From: Acidobacteriota bacterium | GTDB lineage: Bacteria; Acidobacteriota; Blastocatellia; Pyrinomonadales; Pyrinomonadaceae | Direction of reading: 5' to 3' | Assembly: GCA_003223935.1 (NCBI GenBank) | Contig: QHXQ01000019.1 | Coordinates: 62,001-126,000, forward strand | Length of the DNA stretch: 64,000 nucleotides | Part shown: positions 41,333 to 52,330 of the stretch, one piece after another | Layout of the letters: each line of letters starts with the position of its first letter | Position numbering within the stretch: the stretch's first letter is position 1 | Notes under the pieces: generated by a model | Seen by the model: the letters and a program-made list of their open reading frames with translations, nothing else | Database searches by the model: none | What the model was told of the DNA's origin: nothing | Position numbers and translations under genes: made by a program

Positions 41333-43843
41333 TCAGCGCAGTGTGTCGAAGGGTACGACAACGCCGGTGGCGGTTGCGGGTTTGAGTCGGCGCGAGTATT
41401 TGGCTTGCTGCATGTTGCGGCCGGCGGTGTTGAGTAGCGCTTCGACCGTCTCGCCATCGCCAGGGAAGCAGGCGATGCCGATGCTGATGCTGACCTGTGC
41501 GGTGCGTCCTGTGCGCACGGTGAACGGGTGCGACTCGACCGCCGAACGGATGCGATCTGCGACTAACGCCGCCACATCAGCCGAAGCCATCGGCATGATC
41601 GCGACGAACTCGTCGCCCGCATAACGCGCGAGTATGTCCATCTGCCTGAGTTGGCGCTTGACGACCGCAGCGACGCCCGCGAGCAGCCGGTCGCCGACGC
41701 CGTGCCCATAAGAATCGTTGACGGACTTGAAGTCGTCTAAGTCCATGCTGAGTACCGTGAGCGGCTCGCGGTTGTGGCGCTGGCATTCGGCGAGGCGCTG
41801 TTCGAGCATGAGATGGAACGAGCGCGCGTTGGGCAGGTCTGTGAGCGGGTCTGTGAGCGCGCTCTCTTTCGTGCGCTCGAAGGTGAGCGCGTTGTTGAGC
41901 GCAGTGGCGGCGTGATGTGCGACCGATTCAAGGAGGCGCACCTGCTCGGTCGTGTATGACGTGCGCGTCTTCGAGTAGAGCGTGAGCGCGCCGAACGCGC
42001 CGTCTTCACGGATGAGCGGCGCGACGAGCACGCCTTTGATCTGGCGCGCGACCTCTTCCGGCACGCCGACGAGATCAAGCTCCGGCGGCGTGTTGCACAT
42101 CGAACGCGCGTTGGCGATGACCCAACCCGATATGCCTTCACCGAGCGTGACGCGACGTTGCGCGAACGCTTCCTCATCCTGCCCGGCGACGTGCGTCGCA
42201 ATGGCTTTACCCGTGCGCTCGTCAACGAGATAAATGACGCAGGTGTCGAAGGGCACAATCGCGCGTAGCTTGCTGGTGACGAGCGTAACTGTGTCCTGCA
42301 AGTTCAAAGACGAGCCGATGGTCTGCGCGATCTCGTGGAGCGCGAAGACCTCGCGCTGCGCTTCGACAATCGAACGAAAGCCGGCCTGTTCATCTGTCGG
42401 TGCGCCGAGCACGTCGGCAGCGAGGCCGGCATCTGGGCCGCCGCCAGTCATCAACTGTTCATCACCTGACGCGACTTGTTCCTTGATGTCTTGATCGGCG
42501 ATCAAGGCGTCGAAGAAATCAATGTGGCTGACGAAGGTTTCGACGACGCGCGGATCGAACGAAGAATCGGCCATGCGCCGCAGGAGCGCGAGCGAATCTT
42601 CGCGGCGCATGCCGACGCGATACGGGCGGTCGCAGCGCGTCGCATCGTAAAAGTCCACGACCGAGATGATGCGCGCGACCATCGGAATCTGTTCGCCCTT
42701 CAAGCCGCGCGGATAGCCTGTGCCGTCCCACTTCTCATGATGGAAACGAACGATCTCTTCGACCGGATAAGGAAAATTGACGCGCCTGATTATGTCGCCG
42801 CCGACGACCGTATGCACTTTCATCTTGTCGAACTCGGCGGCGGTGAGTTTGCCGGGCTTGTTCAAGATATACTCGGGGACAGCCAACTTGCCGATGTCGT
42901 GCAGGAGCGCGCCCGCGCGCAAGGCGAGCAGGTCGGTAGCGCTCACGCCGAGCAGCTTGCCGAGTTCGAGGGCGTAGATTTGGGTGCGGCGGACGTGTCC
43001 GTGCGTCGTCTGGTCTTTGGCGTCAATGGCGATGGCGAGCGATTCAATCGTGTTCATGTGCAGGTCTGCGATCTCCTGCACGTGCCGAAGTTTTTCCGCC
43101 TCAGCTCGTTTCAACTCTTCGACGCGCTGGCGGTCGAAGCGATAGAGCAGATAGACGAGACTGATCATCAACAGACCGAGCATGAGAAACGGTAAGCGAC
43201 CGTTCTGCTGGCGCGCATGAAAGAAGAGCGCGGCTGCGCCTGCACCGGCCATCTGCGTGACAGCCGTCCAGACCAGACTCTCGCGCGACAGGTGCAAACT
43301 CATCTGCCCTGACTCGCAAGCCGAATACGCAGCCGTCGCCAAAGTGTTCAAGCCATATTGCACGAGCGCCAGTACACACAAAGGCAGCAGCAATATTTCA
43401 AGCGGCGCATCCTGCATTGCAGGCACGCCAGCGCGTGTCGTAAAGAATCGCGCCAACGGCTCGTAACAGAAAACAGCGATGGCGGTCGAAGCTATGGCGG
43501 CGGCCGTTGAGAAGACGATGCGTGTCCGTGTGCCGTCACGACGCGAAGTGTTGCCGGCATCAACGCCAGCGATGATAGCTGCGGGTGCGCCGCCGAACAT
43601 CATCGCCGCGAGAAAGATGAAAGCATCGGCGATGGACTTATGACTCTGGCTCGTGCCGTCTGCGTTGGTCACCGGCACGGTAAAACGCCCCGCCGTGATC
43701 GTCAAGCAGAGCAACACGCCCGCCCAAAGCCAACTGCTTGCGGGTAACGTGAGCAAGCTTGAGAGCGTGGTACAGAGAAGCGCGGCTGCCAGCGTGCTGA
43801 CACCACACAGTAGGGCGAGGCATTTCCAGTTTCCGTTTGGCAT
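41333..43843 (-). CDS. Membrane HD-GYP/GAF/GGDEF cyclic-di-GMP enzyme
   Basis: About 836 residues from ATG 43843. Seven or eight N-terminal helices (about 10-260) form a MASE-like sensor. An HD-GYP phosphodiesterase follows (LLHDIGKLAVPEYIL, FHHEKWDGTGYPRGL), then GAF (about 515-660; VPFDTCVIYLVDERTG) and a GGDEF domain with the signature RYAGDEF and LDDFKSVNDSYGHGVGD. Both making and breaking activities for c-di-GMP are therefore predicted in one protein; AGDEF variants are usually active. No signal ligand can be inferred. Confidence 0.92.
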   Translation of the reverse strand: MPNGNWKCLALLCGVSTLAAALLCTTLSSLLTLPASSWLWAGVLLCLTITAGRFTVPVTNADGTSQSHKSIADAFIFLAAMMFGGAPAAIIAGVDAGNTSRRDGTRTRIVFSTAAAIASTAIAVFCYEPLARFFTTRAGVPAMQDAPLEILLLPLCVLALVQYGLNTLATAAYSACESGQMSLHLSRESLVWTAVTQMAGAGAAALFFHARQQNGRLPFLMLGLLMISLVYLLYRFDRQRVEELKRAEAEKLRHVQEIADLHMNTIESLAIAIDAKDQTTHGHVRRTQIYALELGKLLGVSATDLLALRAGALLHDIGKLAVPEYILNKPGKLTAAEFDKMKVHTVVGGDIIRRVNFPYPVEEIVRFHHEKWDGTGYPRGLKGEQIPMVARIISVVDFYDATRCDRPYRVGMRREDSLALLRRMADSSFDPRVVETFVSHIDFFDALIADQDIKEQVASGDEQLMTGGGPDAGLAADVLGAPTDEQAGFRSIVEAQREVFALHEIAQTIGSSLNLQDTVTLVTSKLRAIVPFDTCVIYLVDERTGKAIATHVAGQDEEAFAQRRVTLGEGISGWVIANARSMCNTPPELDLVGVPEEVARQIKGVLVAPLIREDGAFGALTLYSKTRTSYTTEQVRLLESVAHHAATALNNALTFERTKESALTDPLTDLPNARSFHLMLEQRLAECQRHNREPLTVLSMDLDDFKSVNDSYGHGVGDRLLAGVAAVVKRQLRQMDILARYAGDEFVAIMPMASADVAALVADRIRSAVESHPFTVRTGRTAQVSISIGIACFPGDGETVEALLNTAGRNMQQAKYSRRLKPATATGVVVPFDTLR

Positions 43844-44464
43844 GTCGGGCGACTGTCCTACGAGGGAACGGTCTCTTAATCTATGCTTCGGATTAATCGG
43901 CGAGAAACATAAAAGCGGCTGCGCGCCAAGCGCATGCAGGCAAGCTAAAAGCTTATGCCAAACGATGTTGGCAATTACAAAATAATGGTTTTTAGTGCAA
44001 ATCGTCAAGCTTTTTTGCGGGTGCGAGCGCAAGGGAAGCAAAGAGGTTAGGGGCAGGGAGGTTCATCAGTTAAAGCGCAAAGGCAACGCCTTAGGTTTCG
44101 CTCAAGACAAAGATGGGGGCGGGTTTGATGATTGACCCTTAGCTCGCAAGTGTCGGCTTGGGGTACGGGCTTTGTGACGCGCCCTCAAGTTGCGCGATTC
44201 GTCGAGGGGCTGCGCTTGACTGATGAAAAAAAAATCGTGTATTTCCGCCTAACCCAATGTTACACTGCGCGTGCAGTCTTAAATATGCGCTCAACTTGCC
44301 GTGAAGCTGTGGCAGCCTTCACCCGGCAGAGTCCGGCCATGCGTTGCACTGTTGTGCGCCGCGTTGCCGCCGTCCGGCTGAGTGGCAGAGCCTACGCGCC
44401 GGAGCGCACGGCTCTTCAAACAACAAATCAACCAAGTCCCTGCGGGGCAACAGGAGGATAAGCG
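43844..44464. other. Intergenic stretch without a supported gene
   Basis: 621 nt between divergent genes. It contains A/T-rich patches near 43975-44010 and 44223-44290 that could hold promoters, but no clear -35/-10 pair. No tRNA, no recognisable riboswitch and no ORF with good coding character were found. Confidence 0.45.
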
Positions 44465-44794
44465 ATGCGACGAACTTTGGCTCTGCTGGCCATGCTAGCG
44501 TTAACCAGCTTGTGGCTCGGCTGCACCACCGCCGATAACACAAACGCGACGAACACCAATGCTACGACCACTACAACCACTACCACGACGGTGCCACCGG
44601 CAAACACCAGCACCCCGATGACCATGAATGCGAACAACGCGAATACCGCAGTGAATGCGAACAACGCGAATCGCGCGGCGAACGCGAACAACGCGAACAA
44701 TGCGAACCATGCCGTGAACGCGAATAACGCGAATCATGCGGTGAACGCGAATAACGCCAACCACGCGGCGAACGCAAACAATCACAACAAGTAG
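44465..44794 (+). CDS. Asn-rich repeat lipoprotein
   Basis: 109 residues. A lipoprotein signal ends at LWLGC (C20). The rest is very low complexity: a run of Thr (about 35-42), then NAN-type repeats with a 9-residue period (NANNANHAV twice, then NANNANHAA). The repeats are encoded by imperfect 27-nt units. The protein is probably a surface-exposed, unfolded anchor or spacer; no enzyme domain is present. AGGAGG sits about 8 nt before the ATG, and an intrinsic terminator follows. Confidence 0.75.
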   Translation: MRRTLALLAMLALTSLWLGCTTADNTNATNTNATTTTTTTTTVPPANTSTPMTMNANNANTAVNANNANRAANANNANNANHAVNANNANHAVNANNANHAANANNHNK

Positions 44795-44824
44795 TTGCTT
44801 CCGTCGGTCTGCACTTCGACGATG

Positions 44825-44862
44825 AAGGCGCGCTGACAGTTCGCTGGCGCGCCTTTCGTTTT
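44825..44862 (+). terminator. Intrinsic terminator after the Asn-rich lipoprotein
   Basis: AAGGCGCGC (44825-44833) pairs with GCGCGCCTT (44847-44855) around a 13-nt loop, then TCGTTTTC. It stands 30 nt downstream of the stop codon. Confidence 0.6.
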
Positions 44863-44888
44863 CATCGGCTGACATCTTTACTTCGAGC

Positions 44889-45749
44889 ATGGACGAGCGG
44901 CCCGCGTATCGTTACGTCGTTGACGCGCAGGAAGCGGTAGATGCGCTTGCGCGTTTCACCAACGAGCCGGTCGTCGGATTGGACACAGAGACTTATTGGG
45001 ACAGAAGCACGAACCAAAACCGTGTCTCGCTCGTGCAGATCGCGCCGCGTGTGGGCGAGACTTTGGTCGTTGACGTGCAAGCCACAGGCGTCGAAGTTGT
45101 GCGCCCGCTCGTTGAATCACCTGCGATCACAATGGTCGCGCACAACGCACGCTTCGACGAGCTTATCTTGCTCGGCGCATCGCTCCAACCGGCCGCGCTC
45201 ATTGACACTCTGCGCCTCGCGCGCATGACGCTAGACTTGTCGTCCTACAGTCTCGCGGCAGTCGTCGCACACCTTTTCGGTCTTGCGCTTGATAAAAGCC
45301 TGCAACAGTCGAACTGGCGACGGCGGCCGCTGACGCGCGCGCAGCTACAGTATGCCGCGCTGGATGCGCACATCACTCTGCGCATGTTCGATGAATTGAA
45401 ACGGCGACTCGAAGCGGAGAATCGTTGGGAGCCGGTGCTACGCGCGGCGACGTTGACGGGCGCGCCGGCGCGCGAACCGCACCGGAAGTTGAAACCGAAG
45501 ACGCCGCCACCCGTCTTAACGGATGAAGAACGGCGCGCGGTCACACGCCTCAAGCGGTGGCGACTCGAACGCGCTCACGCGCAGCGCTTGCCCGCCTACA
45601 TGATCTGTTCCGACCGCACGCTCGACGAACTCGCGCACATACGTCCCGACACACTCGACGCGCTCAAATCCGTCTACGGTCTCGGCGAATCCAAGATCGC
45701 ACTCTTCGGCCCAGACCTCCTCGCCGCGCTGCGCGACGCCTTCAACTAA
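44889..45749 (+). CDS. rnd: Ribonuclease D-family 3'-5' exonuclease
   Basis: 286 residues. DEDDy exonuclease motifs: GLDTETYWDR (ExoI), AHNARFDELIL (ExoII) and YAALDAHITLRMF (ExoIII with Tyr). The C-terminal HRDC domain spans about 205-280 (LKRWRLERAHAQRLPAYMI, ALKSVYGLGESKI). It trims 3' ends of structured RNAs such as tRNA precursors. Somewhat shorter than E. coli RNase D because only one HRDC domain is present. Confidence 0.9.
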   Translation: MDERPAYRYVVDAQEAVDALARFTNEPVVGLDTETYWDRSTNQNRVSLVQIAPRVGETLVVDVQATGVEVVRPLVESPAITMVAHNARFDELILLGASLQPAALIDTLRLARMTLDLSSYSLAAVVAHLFGLALDKSLQQSNWRRRPLTRAQLQYAALDAHITLRMFDELKRRLEAENRWEPVLRAATLTGAPAREPHRKLKPKTPPPVLTDEERRAVTRLKRWRLERAHAQRLPAYMICSDRTLDELAHIRPDTLDALKSVYGLGESKIALFGPDLLAALRDAFN

Positions 45750-45774
45750 GCGACTCATTCGATTAAAAGAGCTT

Positions 45775-47862
<2,088 letters not shown>

Positions 47863-47952
47863 CCTAGTTGTCCTTTCAGATTACTTGCGCTCATTCTAAC
47901 GCGCAGAGCCGGAGATAAAGAAAGTCGCAGTGGTGAAAACATTTTCCTTCGC

Positions 47953-47981
47953 TTAGATACTGAATGGCGTTCTGTTATACT
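47953..47981 (+). promoter_or_regulatory. Possible promoter of the ETF-QO gene
   Basis: TTAGAT (47953-47958) and a good -10 word TATACT (47976-47981) are 17 nt apart, 42 nt before the start codon. The -35 match is weak. Confidence 0.4.
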
Positions 47982-48022
47982 CGACCCACTGAATGGTGAT
48001 TCATTTTTTTCTTGGAGTCTAA

Positions 48023-49732
48023 ATGGAACGAGAGAGTTTAGAGATGGATGTGGTGTTCGTCGGTGCGGGGCCGGCGAACCTGAGCGGCGCGCTGCACTTG
48101 GCGCGGTTGGTGAAAGAGTACAACGAAGCGGTCGCGGCCGGCCGGCGGGAAGGCAAGTCGCTCGGCGAGATCGAGATCGGCGTGATCGAGAAGGGCGCGT
48201 CGGTCGGCGCGCACATCCTGTCGGGCGCAGTGATGGATCCGCGGGCGCTCAAAGAGTTGATCCCTGATTTCGTTGAACAGGGCGTGCCGCTCGAAGCGCC
48301 TGTGAAAGAAGACTATTTTCTCTATCTCACGAAGACGCGCGCGATTCGTTCACCGATTACGCCGCCGCCGCTCAAGAATCACGGCTACTACATCGTCTCG
48401 CTGAACAAGTTGACCGCGTGGCTGGGCGAACAGTGTGAGGCGGCGGGCGTCAACATCTTCCCGGAGTTTCCCGGCGCGGAGATGCTCTATGACGAGCGAG
48501 ATTGTGTCGTCGGCGTGCGCACCGGCGACAAAGGCATTGACAAGGAAGGGAAGCCGAAAGCGAACTTTGAGCCGGGCGTTGATCTGTTGGCGAAAGTGAC
48601 CGTGCTCGGCGAAGGGCCGCGCGGCTCTCTGACGAAACAACTTTCTGAGCGCCTCAACTTGAACGAAGGACGCGAGCCGCAAGTCTATAGCATCGGCGTC
48701 AAAGAGTTGTGGGAACTACCCGATGATCGTTATCCGGCGGGGCGCGTGACGCACACGTTAGGGTTTCCGTCCGACGCGCAGACCTACGGCGGCGGTTGGA
48801 TTTACGGTCTGCCAAATCGCATACTCAATCTTGGCTACGTCACAGGTTTAGACTACCGCGACCCGCTGCTCGACCCGCACGCAGAGTTCCAACGCTTCAA
48901 GCAGCATCCGTTCGTCGCCCACCTGCTCGAAGGCGGTAAACTCCTGCGCTACGGCGCGAAGACCATTGCGGCCGGCGGCTACCATGCGATGCCGCAACTC
49001 TACGCGGACGGCGTGCTGCTCGTCGGCGACTGCGCAAGCTTTCTTAATCCGCAGAGGATAAAAGGCATTCACACAGCGATCAAAAGCGGCATGCTCGCCG
49101 CCGAAGCGATCTTTGAAGCGCTCGTCGCAGGCGATTATTCCGAGCGGCAACTTCAGCGTTACGAAGAACTGGTCAAGGCAAGTTGGGTCATGCCCGAACT
49201 GCGCAAGGTGCGCAACTTTCATGCGTCGTTTCGTCATGGGCGCTGGCTCGGTCTCGCTAACGCTGGCTTACAGTTCATCACGGGCGGTCGTTCGTGGGGC
49301 TTGTTTGATCGCACCAGCACAGAGCCGGGGCACGTCGCCATGCGTAAACTCGCTGACTATGGCTACAAGGGCGATGCGCTTGAGCAGCGTTACAACGGCC
49401 TGCGTTTTGACGGCAAGCTGACTTTCAACAAACTGACGGACGTGTATCACGCCGCCGTCGGGCACGATGAAGATCAACCGGCGCACCTGCATGTGCTCGA
49501 CACCAACATCTGCTCGACGCGCTGCGCTGAAGAATATGGCAACCCATGTCAACGCTTCTGCCCGGCGGCCGTCTATGAAATGGTCGAAGATAGCGCGGGC
49601 GGTCGCCGTCGTTTGCAGATCAACTTCTCCAACTGCGTCCACTGCAAGACGTGCGACATTATGGACCCTTATCAGATCATCAACTGGGTCACGCCCGAAG
49701 GTGGCGGCGGGCCGGATTACAAGAACATGTAA
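48023..49732 (+). CDS. Electron-transfer flavoprotein:quinone oxidoreductase
   Basis: 569 residues. FAD-binding Rossmann start DVVFVGAGPANLSGALHLAR, then EKGASVGAHILSGAVMDPRA, the family block YTLGFP-like HTLGFPSDAQTYGGGWIY, and LVGDCASFLNPQRIKGIHTA. The C-terminal ferredoxin-like domain binds one [4Fe-4S] (CSTRCAEEYGNPCQRFCPA and NCVHCKTCDIMDP) and ends WVTPEGGGGPDYKNM. It passes electrons from reduced ETF (acyl-CoA and amino-acid oxidation) to the membrane quinone pool, which the Rieske/cytochrome b complex in this window would use. ETF subunit genes are not in the window. Confidence 0.95.
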   Translation: MERESLEMDVVFVGAGPANLSGALHLARLVKEYNEAVAAGRREGKSLGEIEIGVIEKGASVGAHILSGAVMDPRALKELIPDFVEQGVPLEAPVKEDYFLYLTKTRAIRSPITPPPLKNHGYYIVSLNKLTAWLGEQCEAAGVNIFPEFPGAEMLYDERDCVVGVRTGDKGIDKEGKPKANFEPGVDLLAKVTVLGEGPRGSLTKQLSERLNLNEGREPQVYSIGVKELWELPDDRYPAGRVTHTLGFPSDAQTYGGGWIYGLPNRILNLGYVTGLDYRDPLLDPHAEFQRFKQHPFVAHLLEGGKLLRYGAKTIAAGGYHAMPQLYADGVLLVGDCASFLNPQRIKGIHTAIKSGMLAAEAIFEALVAGDYSERQLQRYEELVKASWVMPELRKVRNFHASFRHGRWLGLANAGLQFITGGRSWGLFDRTSTEPGHVAMRKLADYGYKGDALEQRYNGLRFDGKLTFNKLTDVYHAAVGHDEDQPAHLHVLDTNICSTRCAEEYGNPCQRFCPAAVYEMVEDSAGGRRRLQINFSNCVHCKTCDIMDPYQIINWVTPEGGGGPDYKNM

Positions 49733-49737
49733 AGGCT

Positions 49738-49800
49738 GTGGTCAGTGGTCGGCGGTCAGTAAAAGAATAAGCCCTTTCTGATCACTGACCACCGACCACT
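49738..49800. repeat. Heptamer palindrome, unit GTGGTCA
   Basis: Left arm GTGGTCA-GTGGTCG-GCGGTCA-GT (49738-49760) and right arm TGATCACTGACCACCGACCA (49779-49798) with an 18-nt loop. It ends 6 nt before the next start codon. Confidence 0.85.
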
Positions 49801-49806
49801 TTTGTT

Positions 49807-50262
49807 ATGCGGCTCACGGCAGAAGCACAGGCGCATGTGGAGAGGTTCTTTCGCGTGTATCTGCGTGATGAGCGGTTGTCGTTGCCAGCGATTTCGGTCC
49901 ACACAGATCAGTTGGCGCACGTGATAACAGGATCATTTCGCATCGGCGCGATCACGTTCGGCCGACATGTGTTCGTTGCGCCGACTTTGCTGGTGTGTGA
50001 TGTTGATGAACGCGTGTGCGTGCCCGGTTGGCTCGTGGCGCATGAGGCGATGCACGTCATTCAGTATGAACGCGCAGGCATGGCGCGCTTTCTCTTTGCG
50101 TATCTGCGTGAGTATGCACGGGCGCGGCGACGTGGGAAAAGTTTTAATGCGGCAAGGCACTGGGTTGCGTATCGGGCCATCGCACATGAAGTTGAGGCGC
50201 GTGCGGCTGAGGCGGCTTATTGTGACTGGACTGAGCGCGCGGAAATGTTGACGCTGATCTGA
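49807..50262 (+). CDS. HExxH-type DUF4157-like protein
   Basis: 151 residues. The centre has PGWLVAHEAMHVIQYERAG with the HEAMH zinc-binding signature, followed by FAYLREYARARRRG and a Glu-containing helix EVEARAAEAAY that could provide the third ligand. This is the DUF4157-type gluzincin-like core. No signal peptide is seen. The ATG directly follows a hairpin repeat without a Shine-Dalgarno. Substrate unknown. Confidence 0.7.
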   Translation: MRLTAEAQAHVERFFRVYLRDERLSLPAISVHTDQLAHVITGSFRIGAITFGRHVFVAPTLLVCDVDERVCVPGWLVAHEAMHVIQYERAGMARFLFAYLREYARARRRGKSFNAARHWVAYRAIAHEVEARAAEAAYCDWTERAEMLTLI

Positions 50263-50302
50263 TTCAGGCGGCAGAAAACTGCAACCACGAGAATGTCGCG
50301 AT

Positions 50303-50358
50303 AGTGACCGGCGACAAGAAAGAGTAGGTTTGAACTGGTCACTTGTCGCCGGTCACCT
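50303..50358. repeat. Heptamer-type palindrome with perfect 15-bp stem
   Basis: GTGACCGGCGACAAG (50304-50318) pairs perfectly with CTTGTCGCCGGTCAC (50342-50356); units GTCACTT/GTCGCCG/GTCACCT follow a 7-nt step. It lies between convergent genes and could terminate transcripts. Confidence 0.75.
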
Positions 50359-50376
50359 GTTATGGCTTTATACAGT

Positions 50377-50610
50377 TCACTCTTTGTGGATGAGTGAGAA
50401 ATTGACCTTGCCCTGTTGCACCTCTTCAAGCGCGATGCGCGTGGGCTTGTGACGTTGTATGTCGAGGTCAACGCGCGGCCGCGCGCCGCGCTGTAGTTGT
50501 TTGCTGCGCTGCGCTGCCACGATGATCATGCGGTATTTGGAATCAATCTCCGGTTGCTCCCCTGCCGTCTGCTCGTTACGCTCTGCTTGTTCCGCTTTAA
50601 CTTTGGACAT
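50377..50610 (-). CDS. rpoZ: RNA polymerase omega subunit
   Basis: 77 residues with the omega signature: SKYRMIIVAAQRSKQLQRGA, a short insert, then KPTRIALEEVQQGKVNF. It helps assemble core RNA polymerase. It follows gmk in the common yicC-gmk-rpoZ order. No ribosome-binding site is evident before the ATG. Confidence 0.92.
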   Translation of the reverse strand: MSKVKAEQAERNEQTAGEQPEIDSKYRMIIVAAQRSKQLQRGARPRVDLDIQRHKPTRIALEEVQQGKVNFSLIHKE

Positions 50611-50700
50611 ATTGATTATTTAGTTGATTAACTGTAAGCCACACGTGCCGATCAGCTATTATTCCCAAGAAAGATCGCGCGCGCAAGTCGGCAGCGCGTC

Positions 50701-51375
50701 TCACCCAGTCGGCTCTGGAAAACTTGTGAGCACGCGCCGCACTAGAGACTCTTGCCGTTGCCGCTCAGCACGTGCGGCATACACGATTGCAGCGAGTTGC
50801 GCCGAAGCGCGCTCGACCTCATCATTCAAGATCACATAATCGAACTCGCGATAATGCTCGATCTCGCCACGCGCGTTGCGCAGGCGCAATGCGAGGTCGT
50901 CTAAGCTTTCAGACTTGCGCGCAATCAAGCGCACGCGCAAGACCTCATATGAAGGCGGCAGAATAAAAACGCCAACTGAGTCGAGCGGCAACTGTCGCAT
51001 AGACGCCGCGCCCTGCACGTCAATCTCAAGGATCACGTCGCGCCCGCAAGCCAACTCGCGCTCAACGACCGGGCGCGAAGTGCCGTAATAGTGTCCGTGC
51101 ACGACCGCCCATTCGAGAAATTCGCCGCGCTCGCGGGCCGCGATGAACTCTTCGGGCATGACGAAAAAATAATGGACGCCGTGTCGCTCGCCTGTGCGCG
51201 GCGGGCGCGTCGTCCAAGAGACGGAGTAGCCGAGGCGCGGCACTCGTGGGAGGATGCGCCGGATGAGCGTGCCCTTGCCGCCGCCCGACGGCGAACTGAT
51301 GACAAACAGGATGCCGCGCTCGCTTGGTTCCGCGTCGAGCGGCGTGACATCTTCTGCAACCGGTTCGTCACTCAA
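50701..51375 (-). CDS. gmk: Guanylate kinase
   Basis: 224 residues. P-loop SSPSGGGKGTL, GMP-binding SVSWTTRPPRTGERHGVHYFF, and the lid region VILEIDVQGAASMRQ are all present. It phosphorylates GMP to GDP. It starts with TTG at 51375 inside the last codons of the yicC gene (8-nt overlap), with a short acidic N-terminal extension before the P-loop. Confidence 0.95.
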   Translation of the reverse strand: MSDEPVAEDVTPLDAEPSERGILFVISSPSGGGKGTLIRRILPRVPRLGYSVSWTTRPPRTGERHGVHYFFVMPEEFIAARERGEFLEWAVVHGHYYGTSRPVVERELACGRDVILEIDVQGAASMRQLPLDSVGVFILPPSYEVLRVRLIARKSESLDDLALRLRNARGEIEHYREFDYVILNDEVERASAQLAAIVYAARAERQRQESLVRRVLTSFPEPTG

Positions 51376-52252
51376 CGTTCTGCACCTGCTCGCGCAATTT
51401 TTCCGCTTCCGCCTTGATGCTCAGCGCCGCCTCTTTAATCGCCAGATCGGTTGATTTAGAGAGCACAGTGTTGGCTTCGCGGTTCAACTCCTGCAACAGA
51501 AAATCGAGCCGCTTGCCCGCTTCGCCCGCGCTATCCAACCCGGCGCGAAACTGTTGCACGTGACTGCGCAGCCGTACTAACTCCTCAGTGATATCGCTGC
51601 GGTCGGCCAGATATGCAACCTCTTGCGCGAGCCGGCCTTGATCGAGTTCGACGATCTCTAGTCCATCGCGCGCCAGCAGTTCGCTGATCCGCCGTTGCAG
51701 CCGCGCGCGATAGTTTTCGACCATGCCGACGGCCACCGCCTCTATGATCGGAATCTGCTTCTCAATCGAATCGAGCCGGCCACGCATCTCGGCCGCGAGT
51801 GCCGCGCCCTCCTGCTCGCGCATGCGATTCAATTCAACGAGCGCCTCGTCGAGCGCTTGCCCGACGGCCGCGATCATCTCTTCGCTCAGATTGCCATTGC
51901 GCACAGGCTGCATCGCGCCGGGCAGCCGCGCCAACACGTTCACGTCCGGCTCGCCCGTCAGCGAAAACTCTTGCTGCAACTCGCGCATCGCCGCGATGAA
52001 ACCTGTGACCAGCGGCCGGTTAATCTCATAAGCCACTTCATCCGTGCGGTCGAGCGAGACGCTTACGTCAACGCGCCCGCGCGACAGTTGTTCGCCGATG
52101 CGTCGTCTGATCAGCGTCTCGACGCTCGCCATATCCGCGCCCAGCCGCAGATGCACGTCGAGAAACCGATTGTTGACGGTCTTCAAATCAACCGCGACGC
52201 CGAAGCCCGCGCCCGCCGCCGCGCCGCGCCCAAAACCAGTCATTGATTTCAT
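51368..52252 (-). CDS. YicC-family endoribonuclease-like protein
   Basis: 294 residues from ATG 52252. It starts MKSMTGFGRG and has DLKTVNNRFLDVHLRL, the family's LDRTDEV and the C-terminal DUF1732 block RLDFLLQELNREANTVLSKS. YicC proteins cut RNA and affect small-RNA turnover. The start sits 4 nt from a hairpin repeat arm and lacks a Shine-Dalgarno. Overlaps gmk. Confidence 0.92.
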   Translation of the reverse strand: MKSMTGFGRGAAAGAGFGVAVDLKTVNNRFLDVHLRLGADMASVETLIRRRIGEQLSRGRVDVSVSLDRTDEVAYEINRPLVTGFIAAMRELQQEFSLTGEPDVNVLARLPGAMQPVRNGNLSEEMIAAVGQALDEALVELNRMREQEGAALAAEMRGRLDSIEKQIPIIEAVAVGMVENYRARLQRRISELLARDGLEIVELDQGRLAQEVAYLADRSDITEELVRLRSHVQQFRAGLDSAGEAGKRLDFLLQELNREANTVLSKSTDLAIKEAALSIKAEAEKLREQVQNVE

Positions 52253-52256
52253 GATA

Positions 52257-52330
52257 AGTAAGCAGTGAGCAGTAAGCAGTGAGCAAAAAGCAGCCAAGTC
52301 AAATGGCTGCTTTCTGCTCACTGCTCACTA
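52257..52330. repeat. Heptamer palindrome, unit AGCAGTG/AGCAGTA
   Basis: Left side AGTA-AGCAGTG-AGCAGTA-AGCAGTG-AGCAAAA-AGCAGCC (52257-52296) and right arm TGGCTGCTTTCTGCTCACTG and onward to 52330. The right arm encodes the last codons and the stop of the ABC transporter; the left arm leads into yicC. Confidence 0.85.

Noticed and set aside
42476..43195. 239-residue plus-strand ORF opposite the HD-GYP gene
   Set aside because: It is the antisense shadow of conserved HD-GYP codons.
43844..44010. c-di-GMP riboswitch upstream of the HD-GYP/GGDEF gene
   Set aside because: I looked for GEMM-like conserved words and paired helices and did not find them.
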